Assembly (NCBI GenBank): GCA_964571195.1
Contig: CAZNAD010000001.1
Location: forward strand, 310,001 to 374,000
Length of the DNA stretch: 64,000 nt
Origin: PALSA-1006 sp964571195
Lineage (GTDB): Bacteria; Pseudomonadota; Gammaproteobacteria; Burkholderiales; Gallionellaceae
Direction of reading: 5' to 3'
Shown: in pieces, positions 51,993-59,751 of the stretch
Layout of the letters: every line of letters begins with the position of its first letter
How positions within the stretch are numbered: position 1 is the first letter of the stretch
The notes under the pieces: generated by a model
The model's input: the letters and a program-made list of their open reading frames with translations, nothing else
Database searches by the model: none
Told to the model about the DNA's origin: nothing
Position numbers and translations under genes: made by a program

Positions 51993-52190
51993 ATGCAACA
52001 ACACAGCCTCATCACCACAAAAGAAGCAGCCAAAATACTCGGCGTCAGCGTTGCCTTCCTTGAAAGGGATCGCTGGGCTGGTGCAACCATCCCATTCGTT
52101 CGAGTAGGCTCCCGTGCAGTACGCTATTGTCCTGGCGTTCTGCACCACTTCATAACGTCACGCGCCAGAAGCTCGACCAGCCAAAGCTGA
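51993..52190 (+). CDS. AlpA/excisionase-like HTH protein
   Basis: 65 residues with AAGGAG before ATG. SLITTKEAAKILGVSVAFLERDRW-G-TIPFVRVGSRAVRYCP is the HTH_17 (MerR-like winged helix) pattern of AlpA, excisionases and related regulators. In integrative elements such proteins activate or direct excision, or control rep. The rep gene starts 9 bases after its stop. Confidence 0.85.
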   Translation: MQQHSLITTKEAAKILGVSVAFLERDRWAGATIPFVRVGSRAVRYCPGVLHHFITSRARSSTSQS

Positions 52191-52198
52191 GGTGTGTC

Positions 52199-53182
52199 GT
52201 GTACACGTCAGCGCATTGCGAGCCTGATATGCTGGGCTGCGATGTTGTCGATGAGGATTACTCCATACTCGACAATATCGACATCGCTCCGCCCAGCTAT
52301 TTTCCTGAACAAGTCCCGTTCCATGAGCGGGGCTTTTCGGCGAGTCCCCTTGTCAATGTCCCTCAATTCAAACATTGGGATCATATGCAACTCAAGATTC
52401 AATCATTTAAAAACGGTGGCTATGAAGGCACTGTCCGCTGGGTCGATTTGCAAAAAAACGCCAATATGCAAAACATCCCAAGAAGAATCGGAAAACGCGA
52501 ACCGCCGGAAGAGCGTTCACAGGAAAGTCTAGAGCGCTCTAGAATACGCGCACGCCAAAAGGTTAGGCATCATGCCAAGAACATCGCCGCAAATCGCCTG
52601 CTAACCCTCTCCAAGCGTGAAACGGCAGAAACTGGCTACGCCACTCCCGAAGAGTGGCAAACATATTGGGCGCGTTTTTGCCGCGTCTATACAAAATATT
52701 TCCCCGATCTTCCCTTCATGTTCGTTGCCGTGCTGGAGCAGCACAAGAACAGCGAACACTTGCATCTGCATGTTGCCACCTATTCTAAACAAAAAATGCC
52801 GCTAGAACTCATGCGGCGAATCTGGTGGGATGTTTGCGGCGGTCGCGGTATGGGGAATGTTGATATCAGATATATCCGCCAGCAAGGACACCACGGCACG
52901 GATCGGATCGCGCGCTACATATCCAAATATATTTCCAAAGGGTTCGACTCAATAGAACGCTTCAACAAAAAACGCTATTGGGTCAGCGCTAACGACCTTC
53001 CCAAAGCACAACGTATCTGGCTGCGCGCTCGCACCCTTACCGATGCACTTAGCGAGGTGTATCACCGTAGCGCAGGGGCTATGGATTTCGGAAGGAGTGG
53101 GGGCGGCATTTTCATCTTCCCCAATCAATCCGGCTTCTGGTTCTCGGTACATCCGAGCCAAGGAACGCCCCCACCTTTTTAA
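52199..53182 (+). CDS. HUH-family rolling-circle replication initiator
   Basis: 327 residues from GTG 52199, which has GAGGTG just upstream; TTG 52127 would give a longer form overlapping AlpA. The HUH metal motif is H187-L-H189-L-H191 (SEHLHLHVATYSK) and the tyrosine motif is Y240-x3-Y244 (ARYISKYISKGF), the order expected of a Rep nickase with two candidate tyrosines. It nicks one strand at an origin and stays covalently attached. The GC-rich hairpins about 140-200 bases downstream are a plausible target. Confidence 0.82.
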   Translation: MYTSAHCEPDMLGCDVVDEDYSILDNIDIAPPSYFPEQVPFHERGFSASPLVNVPQFKHWDHMQLKIQSFKNGGYEGTVRWVDLQKNANMQNIPRRIGKREPPEERSQESLERSRIRARQKVRHHAKNIAANRLLTLSKRETAETGYATPEEWQTYWARFCRVYTKYFPDLPFMFVAVLEQHKNSEHLHLHVATYSKQKMPLELMRRIWWDVCGGRGMGNVDIRYIRQQGHHGTDRIARYISKYISKGFDSIERFNKKRYWVSANDLPKAQRIWLRARTLTDALSEVYHRSAGAMDFGRSGGGIFIFPNQSGFWFSVHPSQGTPPPF

Positions 53183-53494
53183 TTTCTCGCTGCTTCGCAA
53201 ACACACCGCACAAACAATCGGCGACTTCGCACGTCTATTGTCCTTGCGGCAAAATCATCGAAAAAGTCTCTTCAAGCTCCATAAGACTGGCTCAAATAAC
53301 TCGGAAATTCACAAAAATGGAGGGCGGGATTGGCGCGCCAGATGCCCCGCGCACCGCGCGGGGGGCTGGCGGGCGAAGCCCGCCCTAGACTTGTTTAATG
53401 GACACTTAATTACAAACAGATACACTCGCTCGCCTATTTTCGACAATCAGAGAACTGGATTTTCCGCGTGCAACATGAAATCCAGTGTACTTCG
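53183..53494. other. Gene-free region with hairpin cluster
   Basis: 312 bases between rep and the convergent WD40-caspase gene. Around 53321-53386 it holds several nested palindromes, described separately. The 108 bases beyond, up to the caspase stop, are AT-rich without a supported gene. Confidence 0.65.
53321..53386. other. Nested GC-rich hairpins, possible rolling-circle origin
   Basis: TGGCGCGCCA (53331-53340) is a perfect palindrome. CCCCGCGC-ACC-GCGCGGGG (53345-53363) is an 8-base-pair hairpin. GGCGGGC-GAA-GCCCGCC (53368-53384) is a 7-base-pair hairpin. AGGGCGGG (53321-53328) can also pair with CCCGCCCT (53379-53386) to enclose all of them. GC is far above the surrounding element. Position after an HUH rep gene suggests a double- or single-strand origin; a bidirectional terminator between the convergent genes is the alternative. 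Confidence 0.5.
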
Positions 53495-56400
53495 TTATTG
53501 AGCAACCTTCCCAATATGAAACCCCTGCCCGTTGATCGTCTTGGTCGGGTACTGAGCGCGCTTGAATACTTTTTCCGCAATCTCCGGCACTTCGCTTTCC
53601 ACATAATCCGCCAGATCGGTGGTTTTGATAAATCCGCTCTTGCCCTTATCGGCCTTGCCACGCAATCCTTCTGCCAACACATAGGTAAACAGGCCATGCC
53701 CCTTGTAGCCTTCTAGTGCTTCTTGCGCAGAAGTCGAAGCAGACAGGATCGTCGAGCCTACTGCGCGCGACAAAATCTTGATCGCCGTATCTTCACTCAT
53801 GCCCCGTGTCAGCATCACATCGCTCAACGCGCCGGAATTACAGGTGTCCAGCACAATCACCTTCTTGGTAGTGGGTATGTTGGCGATAAGCTCCTTCAAC
53901 TCGTTTTGCCGCAAGGCATCCGATTTCAGCTTGTCGGTGGAGAGCGGCCCCACATTGGAGGTGATGAGGAAATACTCGCCGTCATCCACCGTGCCGTGGC
54001 TTGCCACATAAAACACGAATAAGTCATCAGGGTTCAGGCTGCGCAACGCCGTCAGCTCTTTGCGTATGTTCTCGCTGGACGTTTCTTCGCGCGTGGTCAG
54101 TTTTTTGACCTCCATCTTGTCGAACAGGCCTGAGGCGGATTTTGTTAACGTTGAAGCAAAGAGATCGGCATCCGCGACCGGGAATTCAAGCTTGAGTTTC
54201 GGATTCTTAAACTCCTGAATGCCGACGATAATCGCGTGCAAGGCAGGCTTGCGAGCGACCTTGATAGAGGCATTGATCTCAAACAGCGCATCCGTACTTT
54301 GCATCGAATTGTCTGCGTTGAATGCAATCGCACGCAGCGCATTGCTACCGTTGCCGAGTTTCACGGTGTAAGTGCGCGTGACAGATTTACCATCGTTCAT
54401 GCTCACGCGCTTGAGTGCCCTCGAATTGTCCAGCAACACCGCACTGCCGTTCAGATACAAACGTACATCGCCGATGCCACCGCCCATGTCGGTGAGTTTC
54501 ACGGTCACTTTGGTTTCGGTATCAGATGTGCTGGCCGTCGTATCAATAATCTCAACTTGCGGCGCAGGCATCACCGTGGCGATATTGCGCATTTCCTTGA
54601 GCGAACCGCCACTCAAGGCCAGCTTGACCAGATCGGGGCGGTAAAAAGATTCACGGTATTGATCTATGCCGAACACATCATGCAGACCATTGTCGATACG
54701 AACATTGAGGTGCTTGTCGCCATGCTCCGAGGCATCGAAATAGCCCTCAGGGGTAATCGTCACCCATTCGCCATCGGTGAAGCTGACGAATTGTGCAATT
54801 TCTTTTCCGGTCACCACATCCCATCTTCTCACCGTACCATCGCTACTGCCCGAAACCACGGTGCGGCCATCGGGGGAAAAGGCAACCGAACTTACATCAC
54901 TACTATGCCCGCTCAGGGTGCGCAGTTCACGCCCGCTGGCCACATCCCACAGCTTGACGGTGTTGTCGTAATTGCCTGATACCAGGGTGCGTCCGTCTGG
55001 GGAAAAGGCGACTGAATATACCTCTTCGCCATGCCCTCTCAGGGTGCGCAGTTCACGCCCGCTGGCCACATCCCACAGCTTGAGGGTTTTATCCCAACTG
55101 CCCGATGCCACGGTACGACCATCAGGTGAAAAGGCGACCGAGGTTACAACATCTCTATGTCCGCTCAAGGTGCGCAGTTCACTCTCGCTGGCAACGTCCC
55201 ACAGCTTGAGAGTGTTGTCTTCACTACCCGATACCACAGTGCGACCATCGGGGGAAAAGGCGATTGAAACTACAGAGTCTTTATGCCCCCGGTAGGTAAG
55301 CAGTTCACGCCCGCTGGCTACATCCCACAGCTTGATGAAGTTGCCGTAACTACCAAGTGCCGCAGTTCGACCGTCCGGGGAAAAGGCGACTGAAAATACA
55401 TAATTACCATAACCACTCAGGGTGTGCAGTTCACGCCCGCTGGCCACATCCCACAACTTGAGGGTTTTGTCCCAACTGCCCGAGACCACGGTATGACCAT
55501 CAGGTGAAAAAGCGACTGATAGCACCGGTTCTCTATGCCCACTCAGGGTACTCAGTTCACGTCCGCTTTCCGCGTCCCACAGCTTGAGGTTTTTGTCTCG
55601 ACTGCCCGAAACCACGCTGCGACCGTCGGGGGAAAAGGCGACCGATTTTACAGCTTTGCTATGCCCGCTCAGAGTAGTCACTTCACGCCCGCTTTCCACG
55701 TCCCACAGCTTGATGGTATTATCCCAACTGCCCGAAACCACGGTATGACCATCAGGTGAAAAAGCGACTGATAGCACCTGTTCTCTATGCCCACTCAGGG
55801 TATTCAGTTCACGCCCGTTTTCCACGTCCCATAGCTTGAGGGTGTTATCCCAACTGCCCGAAACCACGGTGAGACCATCGGGGGAAAAGGCGACCGAACC
55901 TACATAATCACTATGTCCTCTCAGGGTGCGCAGTTCACGCCCGCTTTTCACGTCCCACAGCTTGACGGTTTTGTCGCCACTCCCCGAAACCACGGTGAGA
56001 CCATCGGGGGAAAAGGCGACCGAACCTACATAATCACTATGTCCTCTCAGGGTGCGCAGTTCACGCCCGCTTTTCACGTCCCACAGCTTGACGGTTTTGT
56101 CGCCACTCCCCGAAACCACGGTGAGACCATCGGGGGAAAAGGCGACCGAACCTACATAATCACTATGTCCTCTCAGGGTGCGCAGTTCACGCCCGCTTTT
56201 CACGTCCCACAGCTTGACGGTTTTGTCGCCACTCCCCGACACCACGCTGCGACCGTCGGGGGAAATGGCGACTGAACCTACAGAATCAGTATGCCCTTTC
56301 AGGGTACGCAGTTCACGCCCGCTGACCACATCCCATAACTTCAGAGTCTTGTCACCACTCCCCGATACCACACTGCGACCGGCCTGAGAAAAAGCGACCG

Positions 56401-56647
56401 ATTCAACAGGAGCACTATGTCCGCTGAGGGTGCGCAGCTCACGCCCGCTGGCCACATCCCACAGTTTGACGGTGTTATCGCTACTACCCGACACCACGCT
56501 ACGACCATCGGGGGAAAAAGCAAGCGAGCTTACAGCGTCAGTATGTCCCAACTGTGGCGCAATTTTTACTTGCGGTAGCTCTTCCGCCACCGCCACGCCA
56601 GTCAAGAACACAGTTGCGATTAAAATTCTAAGCCATTGAGCAAACAT
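53495..56647 (-). CDS. Exported WD40-repeat protein with C-terminal caspase-like peptidase
   Basis: 1050 residues from ATG 56647 (GGGGG 5 bases upstream); the frame runs to 56683 without a site. A signal peptide (~1-21, ending AVA) is followed by 14 WD40 repeats of 42 residues (~34-621), enough for two seven-bladed propellers. A linker with an Ig-like beta region (~690-795) precedes a C14 caspase-like domain (~802-1040). The catalytic H884 lies in YVASHGTVDDG and C936 in LDTCNSGAL. WD40-caspase fusions are known in bacteria as probable sensor-protease devices; target and trigger are unknown. It is cargo of the mobile element, convergent with rep. Confidence 0.9.
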   Translation of the reverse strand: MFAQWLRILIATVFLTGVAVAEELPQVKIAPQLGHTDAVSSLAFSPDGRSVVSGSSDNTVKLWDVASGRELRTLSGHSAPVESVAFSQAGRSVVSGSGDKTLKLWDVVSGRELRTLKGHTDSVGSVAISPDGRSVVSGSGDKTVKLWDVKSGRELRTLRGHSDYVGSVAFSPDGLTVVSGSGDKTVKLWDVKSGRELRTLRGHSDYVGSVAFSPDGLTVVSGSGDKTVKLWDVKSGRELRTLRGHSDYVGSVAFSPDGLTVVSGSWDNTLKLWDVENGRELNTLSGHREQVLSVAFSPDGHTVVSGSWDNTIKLWDVESGREVTTLSGHSKAVKSVAFSPDGRSVVSGSRDKNLKLWDAESGRELSTLSGHREPVLSVAFSPDGHTVVSGSWDKTLKLWDVASGRELHTLSGYGNYVFSVAFSPDGRTAALGSYGNFIKLWDVASGRELLTYRGHKDSVVSIAFSPDGRTVVSGSEDNTLKLWDVASESELRTLSGHRDVVTSVAFSPDGRTVASGSWDKTLKLWDVASGRELRTLRGHGEEVYSVAFSPDGRTLVSGNYDNTVKLWDVASGRELRTLSGHSSDVSSVAFSPDGRTVVSGSSDGTVRRWDVVTGKEIAQFVSFTDGEWVTITPEGYFDASEHGDKHLNVRIDNGLHDVFGIDQYRESFYRPDLVKLALSGGSLKEMRNIATVMPAPQVEIIDTTASTSDTETKVTVKLTDMGGGIGDVRLYLNGSAVLLDNSRALKRVSMNDGKSVTRTYTVKLGNGSNALRAIAFNADNSMQSTDALFEINASIKVARKPALHAIIVGIQEFKNPKLKLEFPVADADLFASTLTKSASGLFDKMEVKKLTTREETSSENIRKELTALRSLNPDDLFVFYVASHGTVDDGEYFLITSNVGPLSTDKLKSDALRQNELKELIANIPTTKKVIVLDTCNSGALSDVMLTRGMSEDTAIKILSRAVGSTILSASTSAQEALEGYKGHGLFTYVLAEGLRGKADKGKSGFIKTTDLADYVESEVPEIAEKVFKRAQYPTKTINGQGFHIGKVAQ
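55899..56245 (-). repeat. Near-identical 126-base repeats in the WD40 gene
   Basis: Units starting at 55899, 56025 and 56151 are identical or nearly so over more than two full periods of 126 bases, each encoding one blade (GHSDYVGSVAFSPDGLTVVSG). Other blades in the gene have diverged, so these copies are a recent expansion or were homogenised by gene conversion. Confidence 0.88.
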
Positions 56648-56803
56648 GGATCCCCCCATCAAATCGGAATTATTAACTTTCATGACATTGAACTATCTTC
56701 CCCCGTCAAAGCGGCGGGGACTGAAAATACATGGCGGAGGAATCTACCAGTAATAACCCGATTGGCATAGATACAAAATAGATATAAATCGCCAAGATAA
56801 ATT

Positions 56804-56825
56804 GGTCTACTAATGGTCTACTAAT
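56804..56825. repeat. GGTCTACT double repeat near the right end
   Basis: A 22-base sequence made of two 11-base units (GGTCTACTAAT), identical to 49215-49236 and in the same orientation, 43 bases before the tRNA. The 157 bases between it and the caspase start hold a short hairpin at about 56701-56718 and no gene. Confidence 0.75.
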
Positions 56826-56868
56826 GAAAATACTCAGAGGTGGTGCTAGAGGTAACCCTTTGGTTTTG

Positions 56869-56944
56869 TGGTAGGACGTGCCAGATTCGAACTGGCGACC
56901 AACGGATTAAAAGTCCGCTGCTCTACCGACTGAGCTAACGTCCC
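56869..56944 (-). tRNA. tRNA-Lys (anticodon TTT)
   Basis: 76 bases including an encoded CCA. On the minus strand it reads GGGACGT acceptor, D-arm with AGCTCAGTCGGTAGAGC, anticodon loop CTTTTAA, T-arm GCCAG-TTCGAAT-CTGGC, then ACGTCCT-A-CCA. The acceptor pairs with one G-U. It is the right attachment site of the element: its 3' part (56869-56914) is repeated at 49029. The 5' half is host and the 3' half is likely supplied by the element. Confidence 0.97.
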
Positions 56945-56989
56945 GCATCCCAAAAGGAACCGCGCATTATACGGATTTGACTCTTGCTG

Positions 56990-57673
56990 TCAACGCGGAG
57001 AGGTTGCGCGGTAACGTGTTGGGTCCGGTGTCTGTGCGGATTCGAATCCCGCGCGGCGTAGGCGGCATGAATCGCAAACTCCGCAAGCCTGCCCTTGCTC
57101 GTCGGCCTGATAGCAGGACACGGTCAAGCTATAGTCCACGCCCAATTTTCGACCTTGCTGGATGATTTCGGCCTTGCTCATGTGCAGCAGCGGGGCGTGC
57201 AGGGTGAGGGGTTTGCCTTCGACGGCGGCACGGGTGGCGAGATTCGCCATGTGTTCGAAAGCGGTCACATATTCGGGGCGGCAATCCGGGTAGCCGGAAT
57301 AATCGACGGCATTCACGCCGAAGTAGATGTCCTGTGCCTGCAACACTTCGGCCCAAGCCAGCGCGAGCGACAACATGATGGTATTGCGTGCCGGTACATA
57401 GGTGAGCGGGATGCCGCTGCTCAGCTGTTCGGGCACCGCGATGTTCGAATCGGTCAGCGCGGAGCCGCCGAAAGCGGTGAGGTCGATATTGATGATGCGG
57501 TGTTCGTGCGCGCCCAGAGCTGCGGCGACACGCGCCGCTGCCGCCAGTTCGGCATGGTGGCGCTGACCGTAGTCCACGCTCAGGGTATAGCAGCTAAAGC
57601 CCTGCTGGCGTGCCATGGCCAGCACGGTCGCGGAATCCAGTCCGCCGGATAACAATACGACAGCGTTCTTCAT
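56990..57673 (-). CDS. queC: 7-cyano-7-deazaguanine synthase
   Basis: 227 residues. The PP-loop LLSGGLDSATVLAMA, GVNAVDYSGYPDCRPEY and the C-terminal zinc cysteines C-YQADEQGQACGVCDSC define QueC. It converts 7-carboxy-7-deazaguanine to preQ0 with ATP and ammonia in queuosine synthesis. Its start overlaps the queE stop (ATGA), so the two consecutive pathway enzymes are co-translated. Confidence 0.96.
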   Translation of the reverse strand: MKNAVVLLSGGLDSATVLAMARQQGFSCYTLSVDYGQRHHAELAAAARVAAALGAHEHRIINIDLTAFGGSALTDSNIAVPEQLSSGIPLTYVPARNTIMLSLALAWAEVLQAQDIYFGVNAVDYSGYPDCRPEYVTAFEHMANLATRAAVEGKPLTLHAPLLHMSKAEIIQQGRKLGVDYSLTVSCYQADEQGQACGVCDSCRLRRAGFESAQTPDPTRYRATSPR

Positions 57674-58329
57674 TTTCCCTGTTGGTTACCCCAAAGTAGT
57701 TTATGCAACTGCACTTGCAGGCGGACTTGCAGCCCGTCGCGCAATATCCATTCGGCCAGATCGCGCGCCGCCAAGCGGTTTTGTGCCGGTGAGAAAAGTA
57801 CGGCACATTTTTCCGTCAGACGATGTTCTTGCAACACCTGTTTTGCCCAGTCGTAGTCCGCTGCATCACACAACACGAATTTGATTTCGTCATGTGTGCG
57901 GAGATGGGCCAGGTTGCACCACAGATTCTTTGTCATTTCGCCGGATGCGGGTGTCTTGATATCGATGACTTTGATCACACGCTCATCCGCAGCACTGACA
58001 TCCAGTGCGCCGCTGGTCTCCAGCGACACTTGGTATCCCGCATCACACAGGCTGCGCAGCAGGATGAGGCAGTTCTTTTGCGCCAGAGGTTCTCCGCCGG
58101 TGACGCAGACATGCTGCGTCGGATGGGCACGAACGATTGCCAGTATTTCCTCCAACGAGAGGTTGCTGCCGCCGCTGAAAGCATAACTCGTGTCGCAATA
58201 GTCGCAACGCAGGGGGCAGCCAGTCAGCCGGATGAAGGTAGTGGGAAGTCCGACACGCGAGGTCTCGCCCTGCAAAGAGAAGAATATTTCGCTGATGCGT
58301 AGCGAGATGCCCGCGCTTGGGGATGACAT
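57670..58329 (-). CDS. queE: 7-carboxy-7-deazaguanine synthase (radical SAM)
   Basis: 219 residues. The radical-SAM cysteines are in TGCPLRCDYCDTSYAF, preceded by the QGETSRVGLPTTFIRL cap. VCVTGGEPLAQK binds SAM, and SLETSGALD is the family's substrate strand. It rearranges 6-carboxytetrahydropterin to the deazapurine. It sits between queC and cpoB. Confidence 0.95.
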   Translation of the reverse strand: MSSPSAGISLRISEIFFSLQGETSRVGLPTTFIRLTGCPLRCDYCDTSYAFSGGSNLSLEEILAIVRAHPTQHVCVTGGEPLAQKNCLILLRSLCDAGYQVSLETSGALDVSAADERVIKVIDIKTPASGEMTKNLWCNLAHLRTHDEIKFVLCDAADYDWAKQVLQEHRLTEKCAVLFSPAQNRLAARDLAEWILRDGLQVRLQVQLHKLLWGNQQGK

Positions 58330-58340
58330 GGCAATACAGT

Positions 58341-59111
58341 CTATTTGTTGAGAGTGGACAGGTGTTTTCTGGCTTTGGCGGAGGCTTCGCTATTGGGGAA
58401 CTTCGCCGTGACTTGTTTCAGGGTGAGTCGTGCCGCCTCTTTGTTGTTCAGTAGCTCCTGGCAATCGGCGATGTTGAGCAGGGCTTCGGCGATCTTGGGA
58501 TGGCCGTCGAATTTCTCCACCAGATTCTGATAACTCTCCAGGCTGCTCTTGTAGTCCTTGAGCACGAAATAGGCATTGCCCATCCAGTAGCGGATGTTGG
58601 CGATGTGCACGGACTGCGGATACGTGATGAGGAATTGCTGGAAGGCATCGACGGCATTCTGGTAACGCTCTGCCCGGTAGAAGCCGAAAGCCGCCTCCAA
58701 TGCCCGGTTCTCCGTCACCGGATCGTCCGACTTGTTCTTGCTGCCGCCCGCTTTGTCGGCAGTCGCCACATCCACCGCTTCAAAACGGCGCAGACGACCA
58801 TCCAGGTCGATATAAAAATCTTTCTGGCGCTTTTCCGCGTCCATCAGATTGTGGTTCAACTCTTCGTTCTCGCCGCGCAGTTTGCGCAACTCGGTGCTCA
58901 TGCTGTCGAGCGACATCTGTAGATCGAGCATGGCACCAGTCTGTTGTTTGTAAGCAGCGTCGAGTTTGGCGAGAGCCGCCTCCGATGCAGCGAGGCGCGC
59001 CTCCAACTGTTGTATCTGCTGACGTGCTTCGTCGTCATTGAACAGCCCCGCCGAAGCGGGGGCTGTGGTCAGAAGTAATGCGGCAAAAAGAAAGGGGTGG
59101 AGCCGGGGCAT
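58341..59111 (-). CDS. cpoB: Cell division coordinator CpoB (YbgF)
   Basis: 256 residues from ATG 59111; the frame runs to 59153. A signal peptide ends PASA, an N-terminal coiled coil (~25-100, trimerisation) follows, then TPR repeats (~135-250: AFGFYRAERYQNAVDAFQQFL, YWMGNAYFVLKDYKSSLESYQ, LLNIADCQELLNNKEAARLTL, shortened). It links PBP1B and the Tol machine during constriction. It starts 6 bases after pal. Confidence 0.93.
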   Translation of the reverse strand: MPRLHPFLFAALLLTTAPASAGLFNDDEARQQIQQLEARLAASEAALAKLDAAYKQQTGAMLDLQMSLDSMSTELRKLRGENEELNHNLMDAEKRQKDFYIDLDGRLRRFEAVDVATADKAGGSKNKSDDPVTENRALEAAFGFYRAERYQNAVDAFQQFLITYPQSVHIANIRYWMGNAYFVLKDYKSSLESYQNLVEKFDGHPKIAEALLNIADCQELLNNKEAARLTLKQVTAKFPNSEASAKARKHLSTLNK

Positions 59112-59116
59112 GCGTG

Positions 59117-59734
59117 TCAGTAGCTGATATCGACGCGACGGTTCTGTGCCCATGAAGTCTCGTCGTGTCCGCTGGCTTGGGGTTTTTCCTCACCAAAGCT
59201 GATGGAATCGACCTGTTTGGCCTTGGCACCGCTTAGTACCAGTGCCTTTTTGGTGTTGTTCGCACGGCGCTGGCCGAGTGCCAGATTGTATTCGCTGCTA
59301 CCGCGCTCGTCGGCATGGCCTTCGGTGCGCACCTTCTGGTCGGGGTGTTCGCCCAGATAGGCACCGTGGGCTTGAACGACCAGTTTGTCGGCATCCTGAA
59401 TGCTGTCCACATCGAACGGGAAATAGACGCTGCGTTTGGGTTGTTCGATGACGGGGGCGTCGTCCTTGGCTTGTTCGACGGGTGCAGGCGCAGCTTCCTC
59501 TGGTGCACTCTTGGATGCAGCGGTGTTGTCGGCGGCATCAGAAGCCAGTGTCTGTGCATTCACATCCACCGGAGCCGCGCCGCCAGTGTTTACCGGGTCC
59601 GCAGCAGCCGGGATGGCGGCAGGGGCGGTGGCCACTGCTGCATCCTCTGTCTTGGCGGTGGATTTTTTGGGTTTGAAGTACGAGCAACCTGCCAGCAGGT
59701 TAACGAGAACGACGCTTAAGATCAGCTTTTTCAT
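59117..59734 (-). CDS. pal: Peptidoglycan-associated lipoprotein Pal
   Basis: 205 residues from ATG 59734 (GGAG 7 bases upstream). The lipobox is LLAGC at residues ~14-18. A long Ala/Pro-rich linker (~20-98) precedes the OmpA-like domain: VYFPFDVDSI, VRTEGHADERGSSEYNLALGQRRANNTKKAL (shortened) and WAQNRRVDISY, with the Asp and Arg that bind diaminopimelate. The linker is longer than in E. coli Pal. Confidence 0.96.
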   Translation of the reverse strand: MKKLILSVVLVNLLAGCSYFKPKKSTAKTEDAAVATAPAAIPAAADPVNTGGAAPVDVNAQTLASDAADNTAASKSAPEEAAPAPVEQAKDDAPVIEQPKRSVYFPFDVDSIQDADKLVVQAHGAYLGEHPDQKVRTEGHADERGSSEYNLALGQRRANNTKKALVLSGAKAKQVDSISFGEEKPQASGHDETSWAQNRRVDISY

Positions 59735-59751
59735 GGACACTCCAATGGCAA

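Larger units (their letters stand above)
49029..56914. mobile_element. Integrative element in tRNA-Lys with HUH Rep and WD40-caspase cargo
   Basis: The ends are a 46-base repeat: the 3' part of tRNA-Lys at 49029-49074 and the same segment inside the intact tRNA at 56869-56914. Inside are a tyrosine integrase beside the left end, a toxin-antitoxin pair, a hypothetical gene, an AlpA-like regulator, an HUH Rep, a hairpin cluster and a large minus-strand WD40-caspase gene. GGTCTACT repeats occur close to both ends. No capsid, coat, packaging or conjugation genes are visible, so an integrated plasmid or phage satellite is more likely than a complete phage. Confidence 0.88.

Noticed and set aside
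54880..56520. Long series of 126-base repeats considered as CRISPR or a non-coding array
   Set aside because: They encode WD40 blades in one continuous minus-strand frame.
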